Under the pieces are notes generated by a model. The model did no database searches, was not told the DNA's origin, and was given only the letters and a program-made list of their open reading frames with translations. From JBJENW01 sp051880395 (lineage in GTDB: Bacteria > Bacillota > Clostridia > Lachnospirales > Lachnospiraceae): a DNA stretch of 54,103 bases. A program made the position numbers and the translations under genes. The DNA is taken from positions 1 through 54,103 of the forward strand of contig JBJENW010000220.1 of NCBI GenBank assembly GCA_051880395.1. The letters are read 5' to 3'. Shown one piece after another: positions 43,609-52,952 of the stretch; the first letter of the stretch is position 1, and each line of letters opens with the position of its first letter.

Positions 43609-44811
43609 ATGAGAGAAACAAAAGTAGAAAAAGCAGATGTGATTGTGATTGGAAGCGGATGTATTGGAAATTCTACTGCATTTTATCTGGCAAAAGAAGG
43701 ATTAAAAGTGATTGTCTTAGAGAAAGGCCAGTTATCCAGTTTTGCTTCTGTTCGAAACGGTGCTATGAACAAATTAACACGACGAGGAATTGGAGAATTA
43801 TCGTTGGGAGTATATGGGGCGCATGAAGTATGGCCGAAAGTTGCCGAGGAAACAGGTATTGATATGGAATACGAACAGACTGGTGGCCTTCGGATCATAA
43901 TGGACGAAGAAGAATTGCAAAAGACTTTGAAATTTGAAGAATACGGGAAAAAAGAGGGACTTCATTTTGAAAATATGACAGGTGCGGAACTGAGAAAACG
44001 TATTCCGCAGTTTTCGGATAAAATTTATGCAGCAGTCCGTTGTGACGAAGAAGCAAGAGCAAATCCATTGCGTGTGACACTTGGATTCTATTCAGCAGGT
44101 TTAAAACTGGGTGTAAAGTATTATCCTGGACAGGAAGTCGATCACCTGGAAATGAAAAAAGGAAAGGTCAGTGCAGCTGTGACAGTAGACGGGAATCGGT
44201 ACGAAGCACCTAAAATCCTTGTAGCGGCTAATTATGGAAGCCGTAAAATTTTAAATAGTGTCGGTGTGGATGTTCCAATGTATTCTTTTTACGAAGAAAT
44301 TTTTGTTACGGAAAAATTGCCGAGGATTTTAGATGAAATATTTGTGGGTTCTTATTATGGACAGCAGACACGAAACGGAACCTTTGTTTATGGAGCTGGA
44401 GATGGATACAGTTCTTATCCTGACCGGGGGCGTTATCCACAGAATTATCAGACTTCATCAAGAATTCCATCATTAGCAAAAGGACTCTTGGATATGTTCC
44501 CGTGTCTGGCAAAAGCAAAGATCGTTCGTTCATGGGGCGGTTGGATGGCAATTTCGCCGGACGACTCTATGATGATTGGAAAGGTAGATAGAATTCCAGG
44601 TTTATATCTTGCTTGTGGATTTAGTGGGCATGGGTTCGGTTTATCTGCACCAGTTGGAAAAGTCATGAGTGAAGTCATCGCAGAGAAAAAAGTCGGTTGT
44701 GATATTAGTCATCTTCGATATGATCGGTTTGAAAAAGAGATGGATGTATTTACACGGACGGATCGAAATCCATATAACGTAAATAGTGCACAGATGTCAA
44801 TTGTTTGGTAA
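43609..44811 (+). CDS. DAO-fold FAD-dependent amine/opine-type oxidoreductase subunit
   Basis: This 400-aa protein of the D-amino acid oxidase/glycine oxidase fold (HcnC-like) has the FAD motif VIVIGSGCIGNSTAFYLA, LEKG 20 residues later and the C-terminal FAD stretch PGLYLACGFSGHGFGLSAP. This subunit normally oxidises the C-N bond of a secondary amine or imino acid, so it decides the substrate. ATG 43609 lies 8 nt after AGGAGG; GTG 43600 overlaps that site. Candidates include N-alkyl amino acids, opines, proline-like compounds or a polyamine. Confidence 0.87.
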   Translation: MRETKVEKADVIVIGSGCIGNSTAFYLAKEGLKVIVLEKGQLSSFASVRNGAMNKLTRRGIGELSLGVYGAHEVWPKVAEETGIDMEYEQTGGLRIIMDEEELQKTLKFEEYGKKEGLHFENMTGAELRKRIPQFSDKIYAAVRCDEEARANPLRVTLGFYSAGLKLGVKYYPGQEVDHLEMKKGKVSAAVTVDGNRYEAPKILVAANYGSRKILNSVGVDVPMYSFYEEIFVTEKLPRILDEIFVGSYYGQQTRNGTFVYGAGDGYSSYPDRGRYPQNYQTSSRIPSLAKGLLDMFPCLAKAKIVRSWGGWMAISPDDSMMIGKVDRIPGLYLACGFSGHGFGLSAPVGKVMSEVIAEKKVGCDISHLRYDRFEKEMDVFTRTDRNPYNVNSAQMSIVW

Positions 44812-44826
44812 AAGGAGCGTGACTAT

Positions 44827-45165
44827 ATGAAAAAGATAGAAGTAATCACAAGACCAGAAAAGTTAAATCCTTTAAAAGAGAAGCTGGCAGTTCATAATTG
44901 TCAGGGAATGACGGTTTTTTCTGTTATGGGATGTGGTAGACAGAAAGGATATATTCCGGAGTTAAATGTAACCAGTGAAGATATCAATTTATTACCGAAA
45001 ATCCTGGTATTTGCAGTAGTTGAGGATGATGCATTGGAGAATATCCTGGCAGATGTTGTAGAAACGATCGGAACAGGAAAAAACGGAGACGGAAAAATCT
45101 TTGTGTATGATGTGTATGATGCCGTTCGGATTCGTACAAATGAGAGAGGAAATGGTGCATTATAA
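44827..45165 (+). CDS. PII-family signal protein with a non-canonical T-loop
   Basis: This 112-aa protein has intact nucleotide-binding motifs: GCGRQKG, the B-loop TGKNGDGKIFV and the C-loop RIRTNERG. The T-loop is of normal length (YIPELNVTSEDINLLPK) but Glu stands where GlnB has the uridylylated Tyr51. It should bind ATP/ADP and perhaps 2-oxoglutarate but cannot be modified like GlnB. Such proteins usually control a transporter or an enzyme. It sits between the flavoenzyme and potA, so either is a likely partner. A PII-like protein beside potABCD has been reported in lactobacilli (PotN). Confidence 0.88.
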   Translation: MKKIEVITRPEKLNPLKEKLAVHNCQGMTVFSVMGCGRQKGYIPELNVTSEDINLLPKILVFAVVEDDALENILADVVETIGTGKNGDGKIFVYDVYDAVRIRTNERGNGAL

Positions 45166-45194
45166 AATATGCAGTAGAAAAAGGTGTGGTGCTT

Positions 45195-46325
45195 ATGAGC
45201 GAGGAAAAGAAGAATATAAAATCCATTGTCTCAATTGAACATGTAGAGAAGTGGTATGGAAATAATCATGTTGTAAAAGATATGAATATCGAAATTGCGG
45301 AGGGCGAGTTTCTAACATTACTCGGTCCCTCCGGGTGTGGAAAAACAACAACACTTCGGATGATTTCCGGGTTTGAAAAACCAACAAAAGGCTCTGTTAA
45401 GGTACAGGGAGAAAATGTAGAAAAAAAAGAACCATATCAGCGAGATGTTAATACCGTATTTCAGAATTATGCGTTGTTTCCGAATATGAATGTGTATGAT
45501 AATGTGGCATATGGCCTGGTTGCGAAGAAAGTTCCGAAAGCAGAAATAAAACAGCGAGTAGAGGAAATGTTACATTTGGTTCAGTTGGAAGGGTTCGGAA
45601 AACGAAAAATTACGCAGATGTCGGGAGGACAGAAACAAAGGGTTGCGATTGCAAGGGCGTTGATCAATCGACCGAAAGTATTGTTGCTGGATGAACCACT
45701 TGGTGCCTTGGACTTAAAACTGCGGAAACAGATGCAGATTGAGTTAAAGCGGTTACAGAAACAGTTAAAAATTACATTTGTCTATGTAACACATGATCAA
45801 GAAGAAGCATTGACAATGAGTGATCGAATTGCAGTTATAAATGGAGGTGTATTGGAACAGATTGATACACCAAAAGAAATTTATGAACATCCGAAAACAA
45901 AATTTGTAGCAGGATTTATTGGAGAATCCAACATTTTCGATGGAGTGGTGCATAAAGAGAATGGTGTTGTAAAAGTCGGAACAGAAGTTGGAAACGCTGT
46001 AATCGAAGATGGGTCCTATAAAGATGGTGATTTTATTGCGGTTTCTGTTCGACCGGAAAATGTGAGATTTTCAGAACAAAAAGTGAACGGATTTTCCATA
46101 GCCGGAGTAGTAAAAGAAAAAATTTATGTGGGAAACTTAATTAAAATGATTGTTCAGCTGAGAAATGGTGAAGAAGTTAAAATTACGCGTCAGCAGGCAG
46201 ATGAGTTTCCGGAAGTTGGTACGACGGTATATTTATCCTGGCCGATTGAAAAAGGAATTGTTATCTGTCAGGAGCAGGCGGTTGTACAGGAAAACATTGA
46301 AATGATTCAGGAACTGCAAAAGTAG
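45195..46325 (+). CDS. potA: ABC transporter ATPase, PotA type
   Basis: This 376-aa protein energises import by the permeases encoded next. Walker A is GPSGCGKT, the signature MSGGQKQRVAIARAL, Walker B VLLLDEPLGALD, and the H-loop VTHDQ. The C-terminal TOBE domain (VSVRPENVRF) is typical of spermidine/putrescine and related systems. ATG 45195 is preferred to GTG 45186. Confidence 0.9.
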   Translation: MSEEKKNIKSIVSIEHVEKWYGNNHVVKDMNIEIAEGEFLTLLGPSGCGKTTTLRMISGFEKPTKGSVKVQGENVEKKEPYQRDVNTVFQNYALFPNMNVYDNVAYGLVAKKVPKAEIKQRVEEMLHLVQLEGFGKRKITQMSGGQKQRVAIARALINRPKVLLLDEPLGALDLKLRKQMQIELKRLQKQLKITFVYVTHDQEEALTMSDRIAVINGGVLEQIDTPKEIYEHPKTKFVAGFIGESNIFDGVVHKENGVVKVGTEVGNAVIEDGSYKDGDFIAVSVRPENVRFSEQKVNGFSIAGVVKEKIYVGNLIKMIVQLRNGEEVKITRQQADEFPEVGTTVYLSWPIEKGIVICQEQAVVQENIEMIQELQK

Positions 46326-46364
46326 TGGCCGTTTAAAATCTAGGTATTGGAAGGAGTTGAGAAT

Positions 46365-47222
46365 ATGAAGAAATTCAAAAACAAAGTACCTGCGATTACC
46401 ACGGTAGGACCGGCGGCACTGTGGATGATATTTTTTGTAGTTCTGCCGATTAGTTTTATTTTGATCATTAGTTTTGTCAAGATGGAAAATAAGCAATTAG
46501 TATATGAATTTACACTAAACAATTATAAAGAAATATTTTCCAATTTATATGTATCTTATTATTCGGAATCGTTTTTCATTGCATTTATGAATACGATATT
46601 ATGTATTTTGGTAGGGTATCCCGTTGCATACATGATTGCATTTGCGACAGAGAAGAAAAGAAAAATTTATACATCTTTGCTGATGCTTCCATTTTATACG
46701 AATCTAATCGTTCGTTTAAATGGCTGGAAGATGGTATTAGATAAAAAGGGATGGATCAATACTTTGCTTATGAATTTGGGAATTATTGATGCACCAATTC
46801 AAATCATGTATACCAGAGCAGCGGTAATATTGGGAATGGTATACTCCTTGTTGCCGTTCATGATTCTTCCATTAATATCTTCCATTCGGAATTTGGACCC
46901 CTCACTTTTAGAAGCATCGAATGATTTGGGCGAAAACAAAGTAGGAACATTTTTCCGAGTGACTCTTCCATTAACGATGCCGGGCATCTTTTCAGGATCT
47001 ATTATGGTTTTCATTCCTACGATGGCGTATTTCTTTATTTCGGATGTAATGGGAGGTGCAAAGCATAAAATGATCGGTAATGTCATTCAAACACAGTTTA
47101 GTGGTGCTGGCTATAACTGGCCGATCGGAGCAGCATTTTCGGTGGTGTTGTTGGTGCTGACATTGATTATGGTAGGTCTATATAAGAAGAGTGGCGGAAA
47201 GATGGACGCGTTGTCGCTATAA
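46365..47222 (+). CDS. potB: ABC transporter permease, PotB type
   Basis: This 285-aa permease has six hydrophobic segments and the EAA coupling motif LLEASNDLGENKVGTFFRVT followed by LPLTMPGIFSG. It pairs with PotC to form the membrane channel. ATG 46365 follows GGAAGGAG; the frame opens 6 codons earlier with a TTG. Confidence 0.9.
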   Translation: MKKFKNKVPAITTVGPAALWMIFFVVLPISFILIISFVKMENKQLVYEFTLNNYKEIFSNLYVSYYSESFFIAFMNTILCILVGYPVAYMIAFATEKKRKIYTSLLMLPFYTNLIVRLNGWKMVLDKKGWINTLLMNLGIIDAPIQIMYTRAAVILGMVYSLLPFMILPLISSIRNLDPSLLEASNDLGENKVGTFFRVTLPLTMPGIFSGSIMVFIPTMAYFFISDVMGGAKHKMIGNVIQTQFSGAGYNWPIGAAFSVVLLVLTLIMVGLYKKSGGKMDALSL

Positions 47223-47242
47223 TTGTCAGAAAGGAGAATGTT

Positions 47243-48028
47243 ATGAAGGGTAAGAAAAAAGTTTTATCTTCGGTTTATATGGTGTTGGTTTACCTTTTCT
47301 TATTTATTCCGATTCTGGCAGTCGTTGTTGGTTCTGTAAATGCGAATAGTCGCAGCGCAGGCTTTGATGGATTTACACTCCAGTGGTATGCGGAACTTGT
47401 GGAAAGCCAGTCACTTTTGAGTGGACTTCAAAACACAGTGATCTTAGCTGTATCAAGCACGATTCTCTCTGTTATGATTGGTACACTTGCAGCATTTGGA
47501 ATGTATCGGTTTAAATTCAAAGGAAAAGGTATATTGGATACGATGTTTTATATTCCGATTGTTGTACCGGAAATTGTGTTAGGCATTTCTTTGATGGTAA
47601 TATTTTCTATGATGAATATTACAGCAGGAATGATCACGTTATTGATTGCACATACAACATTTTGTATTCCATATGTTGTATTTAATGTGCGGGCATCTAT
47701 AGCAGGCCTTGATCCATCACTGGAAGAAGCGTCCATGGATTTGGGAAGAAATCGATTACAAACATTTTTACATATTACATTGCCACTGATCATGCCAGGA
47801 ATCACATCGGGTGCGTTTATGGCGTTTACGCTATCGATTGATGATGTTATTATCAGTTATTTTACAAGTGGTCCGGGAACACAGACACTTCCAATTGTTG
47901 TTTATAATATGACACGAAAAAGAATCACACCAGATGTATATGCATTATCGACGTTAATTATTTTGATCGCAACGATTATTATGGTTATCACACAAATAAA
48001 TTTTAAAAAATTTAAAAAAGAAAAATAG
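47243..48028 (+). CDS. potC: ABC transporter permease, PotC type
   Basis: This 261-aa permease has six hydrophobic segments and the EAA motif LEEASMDLGRNRLQTFLHIT followed by LPLIMPGITSG. The conserved stretch AFTLSIDDVIISYFTSGPG is very characteristic of PotC. It is separated from the binding protein gene by one alcohol dehydrogenase gene. Confidence 0.9.
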   Translation: MKGKKKVLSSVYMVLVYLFLFIPILAVVVGSVNANSRSAGFDGFTLQWYAELVESQSLLSGLQNTVILAVSSTILSVMIGTLAAFGMYRFKFKGKGILDTMFYIPIVVPEIVLGISLMVIFSMMNITAGMITLLIAHTTFCIPYVVFNVRASIAGLDPSLEEASMDLGRNRLQTFLHITLPLIMPGITSGAFMAFTLSIDDVIISYFTSGPGTQTLPIVVYNMTRKRITPDVYALSTLIILIATIIMVITQINFKKFKKEK

Positions 48029-48045
48029 AAAAGGAGGAATTATTT

Positions 48046-49197
48046 ATGGAAGGATTTCAGTTTTATATGCCGACAAAAGTTGTCTATGAAAAAGGGGCAT
48101 TGGAGAAAACAGCTATATATGCAAAAGCATACGGAGAAAAAGGATTGGTCATCACGGATAAGGTGATGCTGAAGACAGAATTAGTAAGTACAGTTCTCGA
48201 AAGTTTGAATAAAGAAAAAATGGAATATTTGGTATGGTCTGATATCGTGCCAAATCCGAGAGATGTTGATATTGAACGAGGAGCAGCATTTGCAATTGAA
48301 AATCAGATTGATTATTTGATTGCAGTTGGAGGAGGGTCTGCAATTGATACGGCGAAGGCAATCGGTGCAATTATGACAAATGGTGGAACTTGTGCAGATT
48401 TATATGGTGATAAATTGACAAAGCCGATTGCACCGTTGATTGCCATACCGACGACATGTGGAACAGGAAGTGAAGTGACACACGAGTCAATCGTAAATAA
48501 TACGGTGACCTTAGAAAAAGACTGTATTTGGGGACCATATAACAGTGTCAGTGTTGCAATCTTAGATCCAGAAGTTTTAAAAAATCTTCCGTCGCATATT
48601 ATGGCATCTACTGGTATGGACGCATTGACACATGCCGTTGAGGCATATGTATGCAAGGCTGCGAATCCGATTACAGATGCGTTGGCATTATCCGCAATCA
48701 GAATGATCGGAAAAAATCTAGTGGATGCTGTTGAAAATAAGACAGAAGATGCATTGGAAAACATGATCGTTGCAAGTTGTATGGCAGGTGCGGCGTTTGG
48801 AAATTCTGATGTGGCTAGTGTGCATTCGATCGCAGAAGCACTGGGGGGATTTTATGATATTCCGCACGGAGTGGCAAATGCGATGATGCTGTCGGAAGTA
48901 TCCAGATTGTCTGTTCCGGGAGCGCCACAGAGATATGCGGATGTGGCCGAGGCAATGGGATTGGATATTACTGGTATGACGACGGAAGAAGCTGCTAATG
49001 CGGGAGTAATATATATGCAGGAATTGAGTGATCGTCTACAGATTCCGACGTTTGGAAGTCTGGATGTTGTGAATCCAAAAGATTTTGATCGTTTGGCACA
49101 TACAGCAGCAAATGCGCCGGAAACACAGGATAATCCAGTATTAATGGATGAAGAAGATTTTAAACAGTTATTTATTCGCTTGTATGAAGCAGGATAA
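48046..49197 (+). CDS. Iron-containing alcohol dehydrogenase, second of three
   Basis: This 383-aa enzyme has AVGGGSAIDTAKAIG, metal ligands Asp and His in GMDALTHAVEAY, His in ASVHSIAEALGG and His in YDIPHG. It is clearly different in sequence from the first and third copies, so this is not a recent duplication. It is inserted between potC and potD, tying it to the imported substrate. GGAGG precedes the start. Confidence 0.9.
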   Translation: MEGFQFYMPTKVVYEKGALEKTAIYAKAYGEKGLVITDKVMLKTELVSTVLESLNKEKMEYLVWSDIVPNPRDVDIERGAAFAIENQIDYLIAVGGGSAIDTAKAIGAIMTNGGTCADLYGDKLTKPIAPLIAIPTTCGTGSEVTHESIVNNTVTLEKDCIWGPYNSVSVAILDPEVLKNLPSHIMASTGMDALTHAVEAYVCKAANPITDALALSAIRMIGKNLVDAVENKTEDALENMIVASCMAGAAFGNSDVASVHSIAEALGGFYDIPHGVANAMMLSEVSRLSVPGAPQRYADVAEAMGLDITGMTTEEAANAGVIYMQELSDRLQIPTFGSLDVVNPKDFDRLAHTAANAPETQDNPVLMDEEDFKQLFIRLYEAG

Positions 49198-49220
49198 GAA
49201 TAGGAATAGGAGGAATTGCC

Positions 49221-50294
49221 ATGAAGAAGAAATTAATATCCGTATTACTTTGTATAACTATGCTCGTATCATTTGCCGGATGTGGTGGAAAGAGTGAAGA
49301 AAAAACAGAAAAAGTAACAGATAAATACGATGGTCAGGAATTAAATGCATTTTTATGGCCGGAATATATACCTGATTCTGTTATTCAAGATTTTGAAGAT
49401 GCGTATGGTGTAAAAGTAAATGTAAGTACTTTTTCGAGTAACGAGGAGATGCTGTCAAAATTACAGAATAGTGCAGCTGGAACATATGACATCGTGAATC
49501 CGAGTGATTATATGGTAGAATATATGATAGAAAATAAATTGCTTGCAAAGCTGGACAAAACAGCGTTGACAAATTATAAAAATTTGGATGAGCAGTATTT
49601 GGGACAGGATTATGATCCTCAAAATGAATATTCTGTTCCGTTTGCTCCGGGTGAGATCATTCTGGCTTATGATAAGACAGCAGTTTCGGATAAGATTACT
49701 GGGCTGAATGATATTTTTGATAAGAAATATAAATCTTCGATCGTTGTGTTGGACGATCCAAAAATTGTTATTGGTTTGGTAAACAAGAGCCTTGGATTTG
49801 GTTTGAATGAAGAGGACGAAGGAAAACTGGTGAAAACAAAAGAAAGGATGATGCAGTTTAAAGATAATGTATATAGTTTAAAATTTGAAGGAACACAGGA
49901 TATGCTGCTTAATGGAGAATGTTCACTGGGATATATATTTAACGGAAACGTAGCGTTAGCCCAGATGGAGAGTGATGATATTGTTCCGGTATTCCCAGAA
50001 GAGGGAAGTTATATTTGGATTGATAATTTATGTATTCCTGAGGACAGTAAAAAGCAGGAGTTAGCGAATATATTTATAAATTATATTTTAGATGCAAAAG
50101 TTGATGAAAAAATCAGAACAGAAATTCCGTCTACAGATCCGAATAAAGCAGGTTGGGAATTGGTAGGTGATGATCTGAAAGATACAGCATTAACGATTCC
50201 GAAAGATTCTTGGGAAAAAGGGGAGTATGCAGCAAATTTGGATGAGAAGACAAATACGACCTATACAAATATGTATGCTGAATTTACAAAATAG
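49221..50294 (+). CDS. potD: Substrate-binding lipoprotein, PotD type
   Basis: This 357-aa protein has a lipoprotein signal: basic MKKK, a hydrophobic core and lipobox SFAGC with the lipidated Cys at residue 21, followed by GGKSEEKTEK. The mature part (LNAFLWPEYIPDSVIQDFEDAYG, ...YDIVNPSDYMVEYM, GYIFNGNVALAQM) is the spermidine/putrescine-binding family. The ligand pocket cannot be judged from sequence, so the cargo could be a polyamine or another amine. Confidence 0.9.
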   Translation: MKKKLISVLLCITMLVSFAGCGGKSEEKTEKVTDKYDGQELNAFLWPEYIPDSVIQDFEDAYGVKVNVSTFSSNEEMLSKLQNSAAGTYDIVNPSDYMVEYMIENKLLAKLDKTALTNYKNLDEQYLGQDYDPQNEYSVPFAPGEIILAYDKTAVSDKITGLNDIFDKKYKSSIVVLDDPKIVIGLVNKSLGFGLNEEDEGKLVKTKERMMQFKDNVYSLKFEGTQDMLLNGECSLGYIFNGNVALAQMESDDIVPVFPEEGSYIWIDNLCIPEDSKKQELANIFINYILDAKVDEKIRTEIPSTDPNKAGWELVGDDLKDTALTIPKDSWEKGEYAANLDEKTNTTYTNMYAEFTK

Positions 50295-50306
50295 AAGGGA
50301 GAGCAT

Positions 50307-51470
50307 ATGCAGAACTTTATATATGATATTCCGACAATTGTTTATTTTGGAAAAGGTCAGATCGCACAGATTGGAACATTGGCAGCTGGTTTGGGAAAGA
50401 AAGCTCTGATTGTCTATGGTGGAGGAAGCATTAAGCGGAATGGTTTGTTTGACACAGTTACAGAAAAGCTGAAAGAACAAGATATTACAGTTTTTGAATT
50501 AGGAGGCGTAGAACCAAATCCGAAGATTACAAGTGTGCGAAACGGTGTGGAACTTTGTAAAAAAGAAGAGATTGATATGGTGATTCCAATCGGCGGAGGC
50601 AGTGTGATTGATTGTGCAAAGGGAATTGCGATTGGCGCAAAGTACGACGGAGACGCATGGGATCTTGTTACAGATACTTCAAAAATTAAAGATGCACTTC
50701 CGATAATTACGGTTTTGACAATTGCTGCAACCGGAACAGAGATGGACTTTTATGCAGTAATTTCGAATATGGAGACGAACGATAAGATCAGTATAGATCA
50801 TAGATGCATGTTTCCGAAATATTCCATTTTGGATCCAACGTATACGGAGACTGTATCGGCATATCAGACAGCATCCGGAACGGCAGATATTATGTCACAT
50901 GTATTTGAAGTATATTTTCAAAAATGTGGTGACACCTTTATTCAAGATCAGTTTATGGAAGGCATTTTACGTACCTGTATCCGTTATGGGAAAATAGCAG
51001 TGGAACATCCGAATGATTATGATGCAAGAGCTAATTTGATGTGGGCATCGAGTTGGGCAATCAATGGAATGATTGCATGTGGAAAATCCGGTCCGTGGGT
51101 ATGCCATCCGATTGAACATCAGTTGAGTGCGTTTTACGATATTACGCATGGAATGGGGCTTGCGGTGATCATTCCACATTGGATGCGAAAAATATTAAAT
51201 GATACAATTGTGGATGTATTTGTAAATTATGGAGTTCGTGTATGGGATATTGATTCATCTCTTGACAAATACGAAATAGCGAATCAGGCAATTGATAAGA
51301 CACAGGAGTTCTTTTGTTCAATGGGAATTCCAACGACCTTACGAGAAGTTGGAATTCCAGATCAATCAAAATTTGATATAATGGCAGAAAAAGCAGCAAA
51401 GGGGCTGGGTAAAGCGTACTGCCCATTAAGTAAAGAAGATGTGCAAGAAATTTTGGAAGCAGCCTTTTAA
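50307..51470 (+). CDS. Iron-containing alcohol dehydrogenase, third (BDH/YqhD type)
   Basis: This 387-aa protein is of the butanol dehydrogenase/YqhD subgroup (IVYFGKGQIAQIGTL, PIGGGSVIDCAKGIA, AATGTEMDFYAVISN). The metal ligands are Asp and His in ADIMSHVFEVYF and two His in HPIEHQLSAFYDITHG. This subgroup tends to be NADPH-linked and reduces many aldehydes. It lies 12 nt after potD and 16 nt before the aldehyde dehydrogenase. Confidence 0.9.
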   Translation: MQNFIYDIPTIVYFGKGQIAQIGTLAAGLGKKALIVYGGGSIKRNGLFDTVTEKLKEQDITVFELGGVEPNPKITSVRNGVELCKKEEIDMVIPIGGGSVIDCAKGIAIGAKYDGDAWDLVTDTSKIKDALPIITVLTIAATGTEMDFYAVISNMETNDKISIDHRCMFPKYSILDPTYTETVSAYQTASGTADIMSHVFEVYFQKCGDTFIQDQFMEGILRTCIRYGKIAVEHPNDYDARANLMWASSWAINGMIACGKSGPWVCHPIEHQLSAFYDITHGMGLAVIIPHWMRKILNDTIVDVFVNYGVRVWDIDSSLDKYEIANQAIDKTQEFFCSMGIPTTLREVGIPDQSKFDIMAEKAAKGLGKAYCPLSKEDVQEILEAAF

Positions 51471-51486
51471 GGAAAAGGAGGAGCAT

Positions 51487-52893
51487 ATGGAAAAATTAAA
51501 ATTGTTTATTGGCGGAAAATGGGTAGATGGACATAGCGGAAAAGAAATACAAGTAGAAAATCCAGCAACGAAAGAAATCATTGCTACAGTTCCACAAGGA
51601 GATGAAGCAGATGTAGAGGCAGCAGTGGAGGCAGCAAAATCCGGGTATCAGGCATGGAAAACATTTTCTGCAAAGCAGAGGGCAGAGTGTCTGTATCGCT
51701 TGTCAGATTATTTTGCGGCACATAGTCAAGAAATTGCAGCTACAGTTACAAAGGAATTGGGCGCACCAGTAAAAATGTCAGAAGATTGGCATGTAAGTTG
51801 TGCTTCTGGAGAGGCAAAATTTTTTGGTGATTGTGCGAAAGAGTTTGCATATGAAGAAAAGAAAGAGGGTTATTTTCTAAGAAGAGAGCCATTTGGAATC
51901 GTGGCGGCAATCACACCGTGGAACTATCCACTGGATCAGGTAACATTGAAAGTTCTTCCAGCATTGGCGGCAGGAAATTGTGTGATTTTAAAACCAAGTC
52001 AGATGGCACCGTTGACAGCTTACTATTTTGCGAAAGGAGTGGAAGAGGCAGGTTTCCCGGCAGGTGTGTTTAATCTTGTCACTGGACGGGGAGGAGAAGT
52101 AGGAAATGTTATGGCGAGTCATCCGGATATACGAATGATTTCGTTTACCGGTTCAACTTCTGCCGGACGTGAAGTAGGACGGTTAGCGTTAAGTAATATA
52201 AAGAAATGCACGTTGGAGTTAGGTGGAAAATCAGCTGGAATTGTTTTGGAAAGTGCAGATTTAGAGGCAGCTGTGGATGCAGTATTGATGGATTGCTTTA
52301 TGAATACAGGACAGACCTGCAATGCGATTACACGAATGTTGATTCCATATTCTTTTAAGCAAAAAGCAGAGGAATTGATGGTCAAAAGAGCAGCAGAATT
52401 TATAATTGGGGATCCACTGGATCCGAATGTAGATATCGGACCGCTGATTAATGAAAAAGCTTTCGAAAAAGTAAAAGAGTACATAGAAATTGGAAAAGCA
52501 GAAGGTGCAAATATGTTGGTGGGCGAGGTACCAACAGATTGTACAGATGGATATTATGTAAAACCGGTTATCTTTACCGACGTGAAAAATCAAATGCGTA
52601 TTGCCCAAGAAGAAATTTTTGGTCCAGTATTATCTGTTATTTATTATGACACCGTTCAGGAAGCAATCTCTATTGCAAACGACAGTCCATATGGTCTGTG
52701 TGGAGCTGTTTTTGGAGCAGAAGAGGAGGCTGTAGAAGTTTCCAGACAGATGGAGACGGGTGTAGTTTGTATCAATGGATCAGGAATCTGTTCAGGTGCT
52801 CCGTTTGGAGGGTATAAGCAGTCCGGAATTGGAAGAGAAAGCTGTATTCAGAGTGTGGATGAATATTTAGAGATAAAAGCAATTTGTATATAA
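51487..52893 (+). CDS. NAD(P)-dependent aldehyde dehydrogenase
   Basis: This 468-aa protein of the ALDH superfamily begins KLFIGGKWVDGHSGKEIQV, with active-site Glu in LELGGKSAG and Cys 278 in NTGQTCNA; EEIFGPVLSVIYYD is near the C-terminus. It would oxidise an aldehyde from the pathway to an acid. ATG 51487 follows AAGGAGGAG; the frame runs 16 codons upstream into the preceding gene. It is the last gene of the operon. Confidence 0.92.
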   Translation: MEKLKLFIGGKWVDGHSGKEIQVENPATKEIIATVPQGDEADVEAAVEAAKSGYQAWKTFSAKQRAECLYRLSDYFAAHSQEIAATVTKELGAPVKMSEDWHVSCASGEAKFFGDCAKEFAYEEKKEGYFLRREPFGIVAAITPWNYPLDQVTLKVLPALAAGNCVILKPSQMAPLTAYYFAKGVEEAGFPAGVFNLVTGRGGEVGNVMASHPDIRMISFTGSTSAGREVGRLALSNIKKCTLELGGKSAGIVLESADLEAAVDAVLMDCFMNTGQTCNAITRMLIPYSFKQKAEELMVKRAAEFIIGDPLDPNVDIGPLINEKAFEKVKEYIEIGKAEGANMLVGEVPTDCTDGYYVKPVIFTDVKNQMRIAQEEIFGPVLSVIYYDTVQEAISIANDSPYGLCGAVFGAEEEAVEVSRQMETGVVCINGSGICSGAPFGGYKQSGIGRESCIQSVDEYLEIKAICI

Positions 52894-52931
52894 AAATTTC
52901 TCAGGGCAGATTTTACATTCTGTCCTGAGAA
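52892..52931 (-). terminator. Terminator of the CorA-like gene
   Basis: TTCTCAGGGCAGA (52898-52910) pairs with TCTGTCCTGAGAA (52919-52931), one G-U pair. The T run is on the minus strand. On the plus strand no T run follows, so it may end the catabolic operon only weakly. Confidence 0.7.
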
Positions 52932-52952
52932 TCAATAACAAGAAAATGGTGT

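Noticed and set aside
41341..44811. Hydrogen cyanide synthase (hcnABC)
   Set aside because: Subunit folds match, but the order, the split BFD protein, the ferredoxin domain and the amine transporter context point to another amine substrate.
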